Positions 35,224 to 44,223 of a stretch of 64,000 nt of DNA are shown here, one piece after another. The notes beneath the pieces were generated by a model. It was not told the origin of the DNA. It saw nothing but the letters and a program-made list of their open reading frames with translations, and searched no databases. Position 1 is the stretch's first letter. Each line of letters begins with the position of its first letter. Source of the stretch: Sphingosinicella soli (lineage in GTDB: Bacteria; Pseudomonadota; Alphaproteobacteria; Sphingomonadales; Sphingomonadaceae). The position numbers were made by a program, and so were the translations under genes. The DNA lies in assembly GCF_014199685.1 (NCBI RefSeq), contig NZ_JACHNZ010000002.1:1-64000 (forward strand). Direction: 5' to 3'.

Positions 35224-36945
35224 ATGGCACATCACTACGACAAATCCAAACTGCCGAGCCGCCACACGACGTTGGGCCCTGAGCGGGCGCCGCATCGTTC
35301 GTTTCTCTACGCCATGGGGCTGACCGAAAAGGAGATCGCCCAGCCCTTTGTCGGCGTCGCCACCTGCTGGAACGAGGCCGCGCCGTGCAACATCACGCTC
35401 AGCCGCCAGGCGCAGGCTGTCAAACTCGGCGTCAAGGCGGGTGGCGGCACCCCGCGCGAATTCACCACCATCACCGTGACCGACGGCATCGCCATGGGCC
35501 ACCAGGGCATGAAGTCGTCGCTGGTGAGCCGCGAGGTGATCGCCGATTCGGTCGAACTCACCATGCGCGGCCATTGCTACGACGCGCTGGTAGGCCTTGC
35601 CGGGTGCGACAAGTCACTGCCCGGCATGATGATGGCCATGGTCCGCCTCAACGTGCCGAGCGTGTTCATATACGGCGGTACGATCCTGCCGGGGCGCTTC
35701 CGCGGCAAGGATGTGACCGTGCAGGACGTCTATGAAGCGGTGGGAAGCTACCAGGCCGGCCAGATCTCCGCCGACGAGCTTCACGCGCTCGAATGTGTCG
35801 CTTGCCCGTCCGCAGGCTCCTGCGGCGGCCAGTTCACCGCCAACACCATGGCTTGCGTCTCCGAGGCGCTCGGCCTCGCACTGCCCGGTTCGACCGGTGC
35901 GCCGGCACCCTACGAGAACCGTGACGCCTTCGCGGAAGCGTCTGGCAAGGCGGTGATGAACCTGCTGGCTCGCGAGCTCAGGCCGCGCGACATCGTCACC
36001 CGCAAGGCGCTGGAGAACGCCGCCGCCGTGGTGGCGGCCTCCGGCGGATCGACCAATGTGGCGCTGCATCTGCCGGCGATCGCGCACGAGGCGGGCATCG
36101 ACTTCGACCTGCATGCGGTCGCCGAGATCTTCAGGCGCACGCCCTACATCGCCGATCTCAAACCCGGCGGGCGTTACCTTGCCAAGGATCTGTTCGAGAT
36201 CGGCGGTGTGTCGGTGCTCTTGAAGGCGCTGCTCGACGGCGGCTATCTGCACGGCGACTGTATCACGGTGACAGGCAAGACGATCGCCGAGAACCTGGCC
36301 GACGTGGCCTTCCCGACCGACCAGGACATCGTTCGCCCGATCTCCGACCCGATCACCACCACCGGCGGCGTGGCCGGTCTGCGCGGTACGCTCGCCCCGG
36401 AGGGCGCCATCGTCAAGGTGGCTGGTATGACGAACCTCAAATTCCGCGGGCCGGCCCGGTGCTTCGACTCCGAGGAAGCGGCCTTCGACGCCGTCCAGAA
36501 GCGTGAATACCAGCCGGGGGAGGTCATCGTCATTCGCTACGAAGGGCCGAAAGGCGGTCCCGGCATGCGCGAGATGCTGGCGACCACGGCAGCCGTTTAC
36601 GGTCAGGGCATGGGCGACAAGGTGGCGCTTGTCACCGACGGGCGCTTCTCCGGCGCCACGCGCGGCTTCTGCATCGGGCACGTCGATCCGGAAGCGGCCG
36701 TTGGCGGCCCGATCGCATTGCTGAAGGACGGTGACATCATCGCCATCGATGCCGAGGCGGGCACGCTTGACGTAGAGCTCTCGGCCGAGGAGCTGGAGGT
36801 TCGGCGCAAGGATTGGCGACCGCGTCGTCACGACTTCCAGTCGGGCGCGCTCTGGAAATTTGCGCAGACTGTGGGGCCGGCCTCGAAAGGCGCGGTCACC
36901 CACCCTGGCGCCGCCGCAGAGACACACACCTATGCCGATATCTGA
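35224..36945 (+). CDS. ilvD: Dihydroxy-acid dehydratase (IlvD)
   Basis: Iron-sulfur dehydratase of 573 residues in branched-chain amino acid synthesis. The cluster cysteines are C48 ([11 protein letters not shown]), C128 ([10 protein letters not shown]) and C200 ([16 protein letters not shown]); [20 protein letters not shown] marks the C-terminal active-site region. The ATG at 35224 follows GAGAGG. Sugar-acid dehydratases (EDD type) are relatives, but the motifs and length fit IlvD best. The gene follows pyrC closely, forming an unusual biosynthetic cluster on mobile cargo. Such dehydratases are known to be sensitive to oxidants and soft metals. Confidence 0.9.
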   Translation: MAHHYDKSKLPSRHTTLGPERAPHRSFLYAMGLTEKEIAQPFVGVATCWNEAAPCNITLSRQAQAVKLGVKAGGGTPREFTTITVTDGIAMGHQGMKSSLVSREVIADSVELTMRGHCYDALVGLAGCDKSLPGMMMAMVRLNVPSVFIYGGTILPGRFRGKDVTVQDVYEAVGSYQAGQISADELHALECVACPSAGSCGGQFTANTMACVSEALGLALPGSTGAPAPYENRDAFAEASGKAVMNLLARELRPRDIVTRKALENAAAVVAASGGSTNVALHLPAIAHEAGIDFDLHAVAEIFRRTPYIADLKPGGRYLAKDLFEIGGVSVLLKALLDGGYLHGDCITVTGKTIAENLADVAFPTDQDIVRPISDPITTTGGVAGLRGTLAPEGAIVKVAGMTNLKFRGPARCFDSEEAAFDAVQKREYQPGEVIVIRYEGPKGGPGMREMLATTAAVYGQGMGDKVALVTDGRFSGATRGFCIGHVDPEAAVGGPIALLKDGDIIAIDAEAGTLDVELSAEELEVRRKDWRPRRHDFQSGALWKFAQTVGPASKGAVTHPGAAAETHTYADI

Positions 36946-37119
36946 GGTCCGCCACGACAGAAAGCCTATCTGCCGCCTTTTCGGCTGCACGCAAGTGTCT
37001 TGCCGTCTCGGCCAAGCGCGCCGCCGCGTGAGGTTCCCGCGATGGCACGTGACGACGTTGGGAAGTCGCAAGCTGCGCTGCGGCCTAACGAATTCAAGTC
37101 TCGGAGGCTCTGGTCTGGC

Positions 37120-38052
37120 ATGACACTGGTCGACGCTCACAGCCGCAATGAACTGCACTTCTCGCACATACGTCGGCTTGAGGCCGAGTCCATCGCCATT
37201 ATCCGAGAGGTTGCCGCCTGTTTTCAGCGGCCCGTGCTGCTCTACTCGATCGGCAAGGATAGCTCGGTCCTGTTGCATCTGGCGCAAAAGGCATTCGCCC
37301 CTGCACCGCTGCCGTTTCCCGTGCTGCATGTCGATACCGGATGGAAGTTCCGGGAAATGATCGCCCACCGCGACAGCACCGTCGCGCTGCTTGGATTCGA
37401 GCTCCTGATTCATACGAACGGAGAAGCGGCGGGCGCCGGCATCACACCGTTCACCGCTTCCTCGGCCGTCTACAACCACGCGATGAAGACCGAGGGCTTA
37501 AAGCAGGCGATGGCGCGCTGGGGTTTTGATGCCGCCATCGGCGGCGCCCGCCGCGACGAGGAGAAGTCGCGCGCCAAGGAACGCATCTTTTCACACCGTA
37601 ACACCGCCCATCGCTGGGAGCCCAAGACCCAGCGGCCCGAGTTTTGGCACGCTTGGAACACGCACCTCGCCCCCGGCGAATCGATGCGCGTATTTCCGCT
37701 GTCCAACTGGACCGAGCGCGACGTCTGGACCTATATCTGGATCGAGGGCATCCCTCTCGTCCCCCTTTATTTCGCGAAGCTCCGTCCGGTCATCCGTCGC
37801 CAGGACACCTGGATCATGGTGGACGACGACCGTATCCCGTTCGAGCCCGGTGAACGCCCCGAACTCCGATCGGTCCGCTTCCGCTCGATCGGCTGCTACC
37901 CCTATACCGGGGCGATCGAAAGCACCGCCGCCACGCTCGCCGACGTCCTGCTCGAGATGCGGTCGACGCGCATGAGCGAGCGTCAGGGACGTTTGATCGA
38001 CCACGATCAACCCGGATCGATGGAGCGCAAGAAGCAGGAAGGATATTTCTGA
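37120..38052 (+). CDS. cysD: Sulfate adenylyltransferase subunit 2 (CysD)
   Basis: PP-loop ATP pyrophosphatase of 310 residues that, with CysN, makes adenosine phosphosulfate from sulfate and ATP. It has [15 protein letters not shown] (about residues 41-55), [35 protein letters not shown] and [20 protein letters not shown]. The ATG at 37120 ([14 protein letters not shown]) gives the usual length; an ATG at 37042 is possible but adds an unconserved tail. It overlaps cysN/C by one base pair group (TGATG). The 36946-37119 gap has no gene. Confidence 0.93.
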   Translation: MTLVDAHSRNELHFSHIRRLEAESIAIIREVAACFQRPVLLYSIGKDSSVLLHLAQKAFAPAPLPFPVLHVDTGWKFREMIAHRDSTVALLGFELLIHTNGEAAGAGITPFTASSAVYNHAMKTEGLKQAMARWGFDAAIGGARRDEEKSRAKERIFSHRNTAHRWEPKTQRPEFWHAWNTHLAPGESMRVFPLSNWTERDVWTYIWIEGIPLVPLYFAKLRPVIRRQDTWIMVDDDRIPFEPGERPELRSVRFRSIGCYPYTGAIESTAATLADVLLEMRSTRMSERQGRLIDHDQPGSMERKKQEGYF

Positions 38053-39977
38053 TGCGCGACACGCCTCGTCAGATTCCGGAAGAGGAAAGCCCGGACGCCA
38101 TAATCGCCCGCGTCATCGCCGCCGAGCAAGCCAAGTCGCAGCTTCGCCTGTTGACGTGCGGCAGCGTCGATGACGGCAAATCCACGCTGCTCGGGCGAAT
38201 CCTCTACGACGCCGACTGCGTCTACGAGGACCAGCTCGCGCGCCTGTTCAATGACAGCAAAGGCCGTGTGCCGGAGGGTGATCTCGACTTCTCACTGCTG
38301 CTCGACGGGCTCATGTCCGAGCGCGAGCAGGGCATCACCATTGACGTCGCCTGGCGCTTCTTCGAAACCGACAAGCGCAAGTTTGTCGTCGCGGACTGTC
38401 CGGGCCACGAGCAATACACGCGCAACATGGCCACTGGCGCATCGCAGGCGGATGCCGCCCTGCTGCTGATCGACGCACGCAAGGGCGTCCTTACCCAGAC
38501 GCGGCGTCATGCTCATATCCTCGCCTTGATGGGCATCCGCCACGTCGCCGTGGCGGTGAACAAGATGGACCTGGTTGGCTTCGACCGCACTGCGTTCGCG
38601 CGTCATGCTGCCGAGATTGCCGACCTCGCCGAAGCACTCGGCTTCACCGACGCGGTTGCCGTCCCGGTTTCGGCACTCAAGGGCGACAATGTGTTGGGCC
38701 GCTCGGCCGCGATGCCCTGGTTCGACGGCCCTACGATCATCGGATGGCTGGAGTCGGTCGTCGTCGACAACGCCGTTGAGATCGGACCGTTCCGCATGCC
38801 GGTGCAGTGGGTCAGTCGCGCCGGCCAGGATTTTCGCGGTTTCTCCGGGTGGATTGCGAGCGGTAGCGTGCGCCCGGGAGACTCGGTGCTTGTAGCCCGC
38901 TCCGGCGCGCGTGCCGTCGTCGCTCGGATCATCCCGGAGCGTGATCCCGCCCAGGCCGCCGCCGGGCAGTCCGTCACGCTGGTGCTCGACCGCGACCTGG
39001 ACGTAAGCCGTGGGGACGTGCTGGCTGCGGCCGATAGGCCGCCCGCTATCGCGGATCAGTGTCAGGCGCATCTGCTGTGGTTGGGCGAGGCGCCCATGAT
39101 CCCCGGCCGCCAGTATCTGATGCGGCTCGGCACGGACGAAGTGCCGGTGAGCATCACAGCGCTAAAGCATCGAATCGACATCGACACGCGTGCGCATCTG
39201 GCTGTCCGTCAGCTCGCAATGAACGAACTCGCGGTCGTGAACTTCGCTGCGGACCGCCCGGTGGCTTTCGACCCTTATGCCGAGAACCGCGACATGGGCG
39301 GCTTCGTGCTCATCGATCGCATCACCCATGCCACGGTGGGTGCCGGGATGATCGACTTCGCGCTGCGGCGCGCCGGCAATATCCCGTGGCAAGCCTTCGA
39401 TACCGCTCCCGATGCACGCGCCGTAGCGAAGGGGCAGCGTCCGGCGATCCTCTGGTTCACCGGCCTGTCTGGGGCTGGCAAGTCGACGATTGCGAACATT
39501 GTCGACCGCAAGCTGATGACCGCCGGCTTCCATCCATTTGTGCTGGACGGCGACAATATCCGGCACGGGCTCAATCGCGATCTGGGCTTCACCGAGGTGG
39601 ATCGGGTCGAGAACATCCGCCGCATGGCCGAGGTCGCCAAGCTGATGGCCGATGCCGGGCTGATCGTGCTGGTCTGCGTGATTTCACCCTACGCGCGCGA
39701 CCGGGCGCTCGCCCGTGAGATCGCCGGCAGCCATCCATTCTATGAGATCTTCGTCGATGCGCCGCTGACGGTGGCGGAAGCCCGCGATCCCAAGGGACTC
39801 TATGCGAAGGCCAGAGCGAGACAAATCGCAAATGTCCCCGGCATCGACGCGCCTTACGAGACGCCTGAGGCGCCGGAGCTGCGCCTCGCTTCTTACGACG
39901 TGCCAGCCGAGGCGCTGGCCGATCGGGTTCTCCATCTCCTGCAACTCGGCCGCGCCCTCAAAGGAACCGATAACTAG
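38052..39977 (+). CDS. cysNC: Bifunctional sulfate adenylyltransferase subunit 1/adenylylsulfate kinase (CysNC)
   Basis: A 641-residue fusion. The N-terminal GTPase CysN has CGSVDDGKSTLLGRIL (about residues 36-51), DCPGHEQYTRNMATGA and AVNKMDLVGFD. The C-terminal APS kinase has FTGLSGAGKSTIANIV (about 468-483) and LDGDNIRHGLNRDLGF. With CysD it turns sulfate into PAPS for assimilation or sulfation. It overlaps cysD at TGATG, so the two are one operon. The fused form is common in alphaproteobacteria, so the fusion itself is not odd; its presence on mobile cargo is. Confidence 0.94.
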   Translation: MRDTPRQIPEEESPDAIIARVIAAEQAKSQLRLLTCGSVDDGKSTLLGRILYDADCVYEDQLARLFNDSKGRVPEGDLDFSLLLDGLMSEREQGITIDVAWRFFETDKRKFVVADCPGHEQYTRNMATGASQADAALLLIDARKGVLTQTRRHAHILALMGIRHVAVAVNKMDLVGFDRTAFARHAAEIADLAEALGFTDAVAVPVSALKGDNVLGRSAAMPWFDGPTIIGWLESVVVDNAVEIGPFRMPVQWVSRAGQDFRGFSGWIASGSVRPGDSVLVARSGARAVVARIIPERDPAQAAAGQSVTLVLDRDLDVSRGDVLAAADRPPAIADQCQAHLLWLGEAPMIPGRQYLMRLGTDEVPVSITALKHRIDIDTRAHLAVRQLAMNELAVVNFAADRPVAFDPYAENRDMGGFVLIDRITHATVGAGMIDFALRRAGNIPWQAFDTAPDARAVAKGQRPAILWFTGLSGAGKSTIANIVDRKLMTAGFHPFVLDGDNIRHGLNRDLGFTEVDRVENIRRMAEVAKLMADAGLIVLVCVISPYARDRALAREIAGSHPFYEIFVDAPLTVAEARDPKGLYAKARARQIANVPGIDAPYETPEAPELRLASYDVPAEALADRVLHLLQLGRALKGTDN

Positions 39978-40045
39978 GGAGCATTCGCCAAAAATGTACA
40001 GCACAGCGGATAGCCATTTCCGAATCGACGCGAAGTTCAGCCTCC

Positions 40046-40957
40046 ATGTCGTCTGATCCCCGCCACACCTCCGCCCACGCGCTTCCCGATCAGGTCGGCG
40101 GCGACCAATTTCATCTGGCGGGCGCACGGACAGTGATCGCCACGAAGCACGGCAAGGAGCGTGTGATCGCCCCGTTGCTGACTGAGGCGCTCGGCCTCGA
40201 TTGCGTTGTGCCCTCGGCCTTCGATACCGACCGCTTCGGAACCTTCAGCCGTGAGATCGAGCGGACCGGTTCGCAGCTCGATGCCGCACGTGCCAAGATC
40301 GCCGCGGCGTTCGAACACGTACCGCATGCACGTGTGGCAGTCGCAAGCGAAGGCAGCTTCGGGCCGCATCCCCAAATTCCCTTCGTCCCGCTCGGCCGCG
40401 AGATTGTCGTAATGAAGGACCGCGTCAGCGGTCTCGAATTGATCGGTCATTATGCGGGCCTGTCGACGAATTTTGGCCACACGGTCGTTACGGACCTGGC
40501 CGGCGCCAGTGCGTTCGCCGAACGCGCGCGATTTCCCGGACATGGGGTGATCGTCATGGGCTGCGTCGATCAGCAGCCGATGCCCAGGCGCGCGCTGATC
40601 AAGGACATTGACGCTTGGGTCGAACTGCAAAGGGCGATTGAGGAGGTGATCACGATCTGCGGCGCCGCCTTCGTTGAGACCGATATGCGCGCCCATCGCA
40701 ACCCCACGCGCATGCGCACCATCAAACGCGCGACGCTGGACCTTGTCCGCCGGTTTCGGAGCCTGTGCCCGATCTGCGCTCGACCCGGATTTGCCATCAC
40801 CAAACGGCTATCCGGCCTGCCATGCTCATGGTGCGGAGGCCCAACGCTCGCGCTGAAAGCTGATGTCTATAGTTGTGAGGGGTGCGGTTACCGGGAAGAG
40901 CGCGCGGTGAAGGCGGCGACTGCGGATCCGGGACATTGTGGGGAGTGCAACCCGTGA
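40046..40957 (+). CDS. DUF6671-family protein with C-terminal zinc ribbon
   Basis: A 303-residue protein. The N-terminal domain contains LAGARTVIATKHGKERVIAP, FGTFSREIERTGSQLDAARA and AVASEGSFGPHPQIPFVPLG. The C-terminal zinc ribbon has four CxxC-type pairs (LCPICARPG, LPCSWCGGP, YSCEGCGYR, GHCGECNP). I recognise it as DUF6671, a family of unknown function. It lies 68 bp after cysNC and 24 bp before a small gene. A frameshifted remnant of a paralogue lies next to the tRNA at 20010-20227. Confidence 0.75.
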   Translation: MSSDPRHTSAHALPDQVGGDQFHLAGARTVIATKHGKERVIAPLLTEALGLDCVVPSAFDTDRFGTFSREIERTGSQLDAARAKIAAAFEHVPHARVAVASEGSFGPHPQIPFVPLGREIVVMKDRVSGLELIGHYAGLSTNFGHTVVTDLAGASAFAERARFPGHGVIVMGCVDQQPMPRRALIKDIDAWVELQRAIEEVITICGAAFVETDMRAHRNPTRMRTIKRATLDLVRRFRSLCPICARPGFAITKRLSGLPCSWCGGPTLALKADVYSCEGCGYREERAVKAATADPGHCGECNP

Positions 40958-40981
40958 CCAGGGGAACGAAGGGAGAGCAGA

Positions 40982-41194
40982 ATGGCCGCTTCCCAATCTC
41001 CCGTTGAGCCTCTCCTAGAGGCCGAAAAGCAAATTGCGTGGGTGCTCGCCCATCCTGGCATGAGCGATTGGCTGAAGGAGGCTCTTCGGACCGCAGTAGA
41101 CCGCGATCCAGAGCACCTTCTGAATGACCTGGAGATACTCTGTTTGCTTTTGAGAGCGAAGGCCCAAGCCGCCATAGATGAGCGGCTACGTTAA
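40982..41194 (+). CDS. Hypothetical protein (70 residues)
   Basis: Small soluble helical protein (MAASQSPVEPLLEAEKQIAW, SDWLKEALRTAVDRDPEHLL) with a strong ribosome-binding site AAGGGAGAG before the ATG. It is 24 bp after the DUF6671 gene, so the two are probably co-transcribed. No family recognised. It closes the cargo block; the 41195-41360 gap that follows shows nothing but the upstream region of the LysR gene. Confidence 0.65.
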   Translation: MAASQSPVEPLLEAEKQIAWVLAHPGMSDWLKEALRTAVDRDPEHLLNDLEILCLLLRAKAQAAIDERLR

Positions 41195-41360
41195 TCCCCG
41201 AGTCCGGTAGCCATCGGGTCGGGGGCGATATCGAGTTGCGTGAGGAGCGTCACAGAGATGGTGAAATGCGTAGACGACGTCTACCGAGCGCTTCCGATGC
41301 ATGCGGCACGCGGTGCGTCCTTAGACAGCGCTGTTTCCGCGCAGCGAAACGAGCGCTCTC

Positions 41361-42314
41361 GTGTCGATCGAGCTTAAACATCTGCGATATGCTGAAGCGG
41401 CGGAACGCTGTGGCAGTTTTCGCAAGGCGGCGGATTTGCTCGGCCTTAAGCAGTCCAATCTCAGCCGACGAATCAGACATCTGGAGGAGCAGCTCGGGGT
41501 CACGTTGTTCGAACGGACGAATGGTGGAGTGAAGCCGACCCCGGCAGGCCGGGACTTTGTCAATGGCGTTCGCCGGGTTCTCAATGAGCTGCAGATTGTC
41601 GTCGATGGAGCGAAGGCCGTTGGCCGCGGCGAGGCCGGATATCTGACGATCGGGTTCTACACGTCCCTCTCGGCCGGCAATCTCAGGGCAAGTCTCGTCG
41701 AGTACGGCCGCCGCTTTCCTCAGGTCGAGATCAGCACGGTCGAAGGATCGCGCTCACGCTTATTTGAAGGGATCCAGAACGGCACGGTCGACATCGCTGT
41801 CGTCACGGGAGAGCCGGCCTCAGATTGCAGTCGCTCGATGATCCTCTGGAGCGAGCGCGTCATCGTCGCCTTGCCCGAGGATCATCCGCTCGCCGCGAAC
41901 GAAATCATCTACTGGACCGACCTGAAGCGCGAACGGTTCCTGCTGAGCGAGCGCGATCCCGGTCCGGAGATCCAGGACATCCTCGTGGCTAAGCTCTCCT
42001 CACCAGGCGACCTGCCCGACGTCGTCCGGCATGATGTCAGCCCTGAGAACATCAAGAGCCTCGTTGGTGCCGGCCGCGGCGTCAGCCTCATGTGCGAGGC
42101 GTGCATGGGGGCGACCTATGCCGGGGTCGTCTATCGCGAGGCCCGCGACGGCAACGGCTCGACTCGGGTCGGGTATCGCGCCTATTGGCGGGACGGCAAC
42201 GACAACCCTGCGCTCCGGAACTTCATTCGGCTTTTGGAGGAGCGCTGCCCCCCGGTTGCGAACGGGAACGGGTCGCGTGGCGGAGTTTCGAGAACCCCCG
42301 ATCCGTCGCCATGA
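41361..42314 (+). CDS. LysR-family regulator (copy A of a duplicated pair)
   Basis: A 317-residue LysR protein starting at GTG (MSIELKHLRYAEAAERCGSF) with an HTH around LLGLKQSNLSRRIRHLEEQL and an effector domain with GYLTIGFYTSLSAGNLRASL. It is nearly identical along its whole length to the protein at 45730-46683. Such regulators commonly lie beside trbI/DUF2274 in Trb-type ICEs and may control transfer. The 3' end overlaps the convergent DUF2274 gene by 92 bp, as in copy B. Confidence 0.92.
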   Translation: MSIELKHLRYAEAAERCGSFRKAADLLGLKQSNLSRRIRHLEEQLGVTLFERTNGGVKPTPAGRDFVNGVRRVLNELQIVVDGAKAVGRGEAGYLTIGFYTSLSAGNLRASLVEYGRRFPQVEISTVEGSRSRLFEGIQNGTVDIAVVTGEPASDCSRSMILWSERVIVALPEDHPLAANEIIYWTDLKRERFLLSERDPGPEIQDILVAKLSSPGDLPDVVRHDVSPENIKSLVGAGRGVSLMCEACMGATYAGVVYREARDGNGSTRVGYRAYWRDGNDNPALRNFIRLLEERCPPVANGNGSRGGVSRTPDPSP

Positions 42315-42486
42315 ACCGTTCGACCATCGGCGGGATCAGCTTGACCGGATCGCCAACCGCGCGCCCCGCCTCCTTGGCTAGCACCTCTGCGTAAGCCACC
42401 AAGTCCCGATGCACGGCCGCCGACAGTTCAACCGAGACCTTCACCGGCTTGTCGTCTTCGAGCGGCCCGAGCTTGAGCTTCGCCAT
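42223..42486 (-). CDS. DUF2274-family protein (copy A)
   Basis: An 87-residue protein beginning MAKLKLGPLEDDKPVKVSVE, which matches the DUF2274 family found directly after trbI in alphaproteobacterial conjugation operons. The fold may be ribbon-helix-helix-like (KVSVELSAAVHRDLVAYAEV). Here it follows only a truncated trbI, so it has lost its operon promoter. It overlaps the convergent LysR gene. Confidence 0.75.
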   Translation of the reverse strand: MAKLKLGPLEDDKPVKVSVELSAAVHRDLVAYAEVLAKEAGRAVGDPVKLIPPMVERFMATDRGFSKLRHATRSRSQPGGSAPPKAE

Positions 42487-42489
42487 CGG

Positions 42490-42840
42490 TCAGCCTCCGT
42501 AGGGTTCGAGCACCAAATCCCGGGTGACAATCACGCGCACGGGAAAGCCCGGCCGGATCGTCAGCGTCGGCGCGACGTTAAGCTGACGGCGCACGATCTG
42601 CTGACCGGCATCGTTGATAGTGTCCTGACCACCGTTGCGGATTGCCTGGATCAGGCGGTCATCATCGTTGGTGGCAAGCTCGGCGCCGACGCTCAGCAGC
42701 GTGGAAAGCCCCGCCGCCTTGGCCAGTTCCCACCAATGATAGTCGACGCCGTCCTGAAGGCCGGCATAGCCCTCGGCATCGGCACCGGGCTGACGCTCGA
42801 GAACGATCGAGCGTCCGTTCGGGAAGATCAGGCGGTTCCA
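42490..42840 (-). pseudogene. trbI 3' remnant (copy A)
   Basis: The last 116 codons of trbI in frame: WNRLIFPNGRSIVLERQPGA at the break, then DYHWWELAKAAGLSTLLSVG and FPVRVIVTRDLVLEPYGG before the stop. It aligns with the C-terminus of the complete TrbI at 46856-48061. The 5' two thirds are missing; at 42841 the sequence changes to the IS630-type remnant. Confidence 0.85.
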
Positions 42841-42841
42841 T

Positions 42842-43003
42842 GTGCATCTTCCAGATGAGCCTGACGGCGCTGGCGCTGATTCCGGCGGTTTGCGCCGTCA
42901 TGTCGGCGGTCCAGCGAGTGGTTTCGCCCGAAGGATCGGGAAGCGTCAATGCCCCCACACGCTCGGCGACCTCGGGCCCGAGCGGCGGAATGCGCGACGG
43001 CAT
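42842..43003 (-). mobile_element. IS630-family transposase remnant
   Basis: On the minus strand about 54 codons read PPLGPEVAERVGALTLPDPS, GETTRWTADMTAQTAGIS, ASAVRLIWKMH. This is the conserved N-terminal/HTH part of IS630-type transposases (usually ...VVERTLADPPGEATHWTARAM). Only this piece remains: no catalytic DDE region and no terminal repeats. It abuts the truncated trbI, so it probably caused or accompanied the truncation. The remainder up to 43192 shows no gene I can support. Confidence 0.65.
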
Positions 43004-43192
43004 CCGTCGGCGTCGAGGGAGGCGTGCGCACGGGTTGCAAATGCGACCTTGACGATCCCAATGCCGCGGTCTGGGGCGATGCAGGAACGGCATGTGCGTT
43101 GGACTCCACGAAGTTCGGCGCGTGGGACCGCAATCTGATGACGGCAACCCTGCCCGTCGGCTAGACCGGGGTAGTAATCCCCTCCCGCTCAC

Positions 43193-43549
43193 TCACTTGT
43201 CGGACCAAACCGCCAATTCGTAGCCGTCCGGATCGGAAAACTCAAAGCGGCGGCCGCCGGGGAAGGCATAGGTAGGCTTGACGATCTTCCCGCCGGATGC
43301 CTCGACTTGGCGCTGGGTCTCGTCGAGGTTTTTGGCGAAGAGGATCACCAGCGGGCCGCCGGCCGCCTTGCCCGGCCTGCCGAGTGCGAAACCGCCGGTC
43401 AGACGGCCGTCGTTGAACTCACAATAGTCCGGCCCGTAGTCCTTGAAGGACCAGCCGAACGCCTTGCCATAGAAGTCGCGCGAGCGCGCGATGTCGTCGA
43501 CGGAAAACTCGACATAGTCGATGCGCTTGTCGTTGCTGGATTTGGTCAT
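43193..43549 (-). CDS. VOC-family (glyoxalase/bleomycin-resistance fold) protein
   Basis: A 118-residue protein with the betaalphabetabetabeta pattern of VOC domains: KRIDYVEFSVDDIARSRDFY, GGPLVILFAKNLDETQRQVE and RFEFSDPDGYELAVWS. One domain only, so a dimer is expected. Substrate unknown. The ATG at 43549 follows GGAGAAG. It is the last gene of a minus-strand cassette with two SRPBCC genes and an ArsR-type regulator. Confidence 0.85.
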   Translation of the reverse strand: MTKSSNDKRIDYVEFSVDDIARSRDFYGKAFGWSFKDYGPDYCEFNDGRLTGGFALGRPGKAAGGPLVILFAKNLDETQRQVEASGGKIVKPTYAFPGGRRFEFSDPDGYELAVWSDK

Positions 43550-43576
43550 GATCTTCTCCGTTCGAGGTTTGGGCAA

Positions 43577-43975
43577 TCAGCGTTCGAGCAGGGCTTTCAG
43601 GGTATGGAGGTCGCGGTCTACCGCGGCGGCGTCGGCGGCGAACACCTCCTCCGTCATGTCCGGCTTCTACAGAAGCACAAACATGACCTCCGCGCCGGTT
43701 CCATTGGGAACCACGCGCACCGCGTTATGGGTTTCTACCTTCGCGACAAAGACGATGTGGTCCAGCACGCCGAAGTCGTTCGGCTGGGATAAGCGTATGC
43801 GGATAGGCCGACCATCGGGGTCCTCCGCCATCCATTCCTCGCCCGATCGCTCGAACCGTCTGCCGAGGCCTGCCGCCCAGCGTTGAAAATTCTCCAGGAC
43901 GGAGGCGAAGTCGCAGACTTCGCGCCAGTCGCGGTCGATGGACACGTGAATGATGCGAGATGTGCAAATGGTCAT
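43577..43975 (-). pseudogene. SRPBCC-family gene interrupted by an amber codon
   Basis: The frame starts MTICTSRIIHVSIDRDWREV at 43975 behind GGAGGC and reaches EVMFVLL, followed by TAG at 43667-43669. It then continues in frame with KPDMTEEVFAADAAAVDRDL, HTLKALLER and a natural stop at 43577. The part after TAG matches the usual C-terminus of such proteins, where a glutamine codon (CAG) is plausible at the stop. A single C-to-T change therefore explains the break. Without readthrough the product is 102 residues and lacks its last helix. Confidence 0.75.
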
Positions 43976-44061
43976 ATCCGCCTCCTTCGAGGGATCGGGC
44001 TCCTTCGAGGAAGGCAGTCTATGCGGACGTGATGGTGGACGTATTGAACGAAACGGCCAGC

Positions 44062-44210
44062 TCAGCCGTCGAGTTGCCGCAGAACCGTCACGGGCGAGAA
44101 GCCCGACAGGCGCCGCACCTTGCGCGTGAGATGCGCCTGGTCGGAATAGCCCGCCTCGAAGGCGAGACCGACAAGGCGCGGCTCCCGGGACCGCCGCGCC
44201 GTGTGCCCCG
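44062..44210 (-). pseudogene. AraC-family regulator fragment (C-terminal HTH)
   Basis: The minus-strand frame reads PRLVGLAFEAGYSDQAHLTR, KVRRLSGFSPVTVLRQLDG and stop: the second helix-turn-helix of AraC proteins. There is no start and no upstream domain; the frame is cut off by the 3' end of the SRPBCC gene at 44224. It is a leftover of a former regulator. Confidence 0.65.
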
Positions 44211-44223
44211 CTTTCGCAACATT

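Larger units (their letters stand above)
41361..42840. repeat. Direct repeat of the LysR-DUF2274-trbI 3' segment, copy A
   Basis: About 1.48 kb covering the LysR gene, the DUF2274 gene and the last 116 codons of trbI. It is collinear with 45730-47206 and very similar at DNA level. Similarity begins at the LysR GTG and ends abruptly at GGTTCCA inside trbI, where copy A continues into an IS630-type remnant. Confidence 0.85.

Noticed and set aside
42949-43164. Plus-strand frame with GVRTGCKCDLDD near the IS630 remnant
   Set aside because: It overlaps the transposase remnant in antisense, has no start with a ribosome-binding site and no recognisable family.
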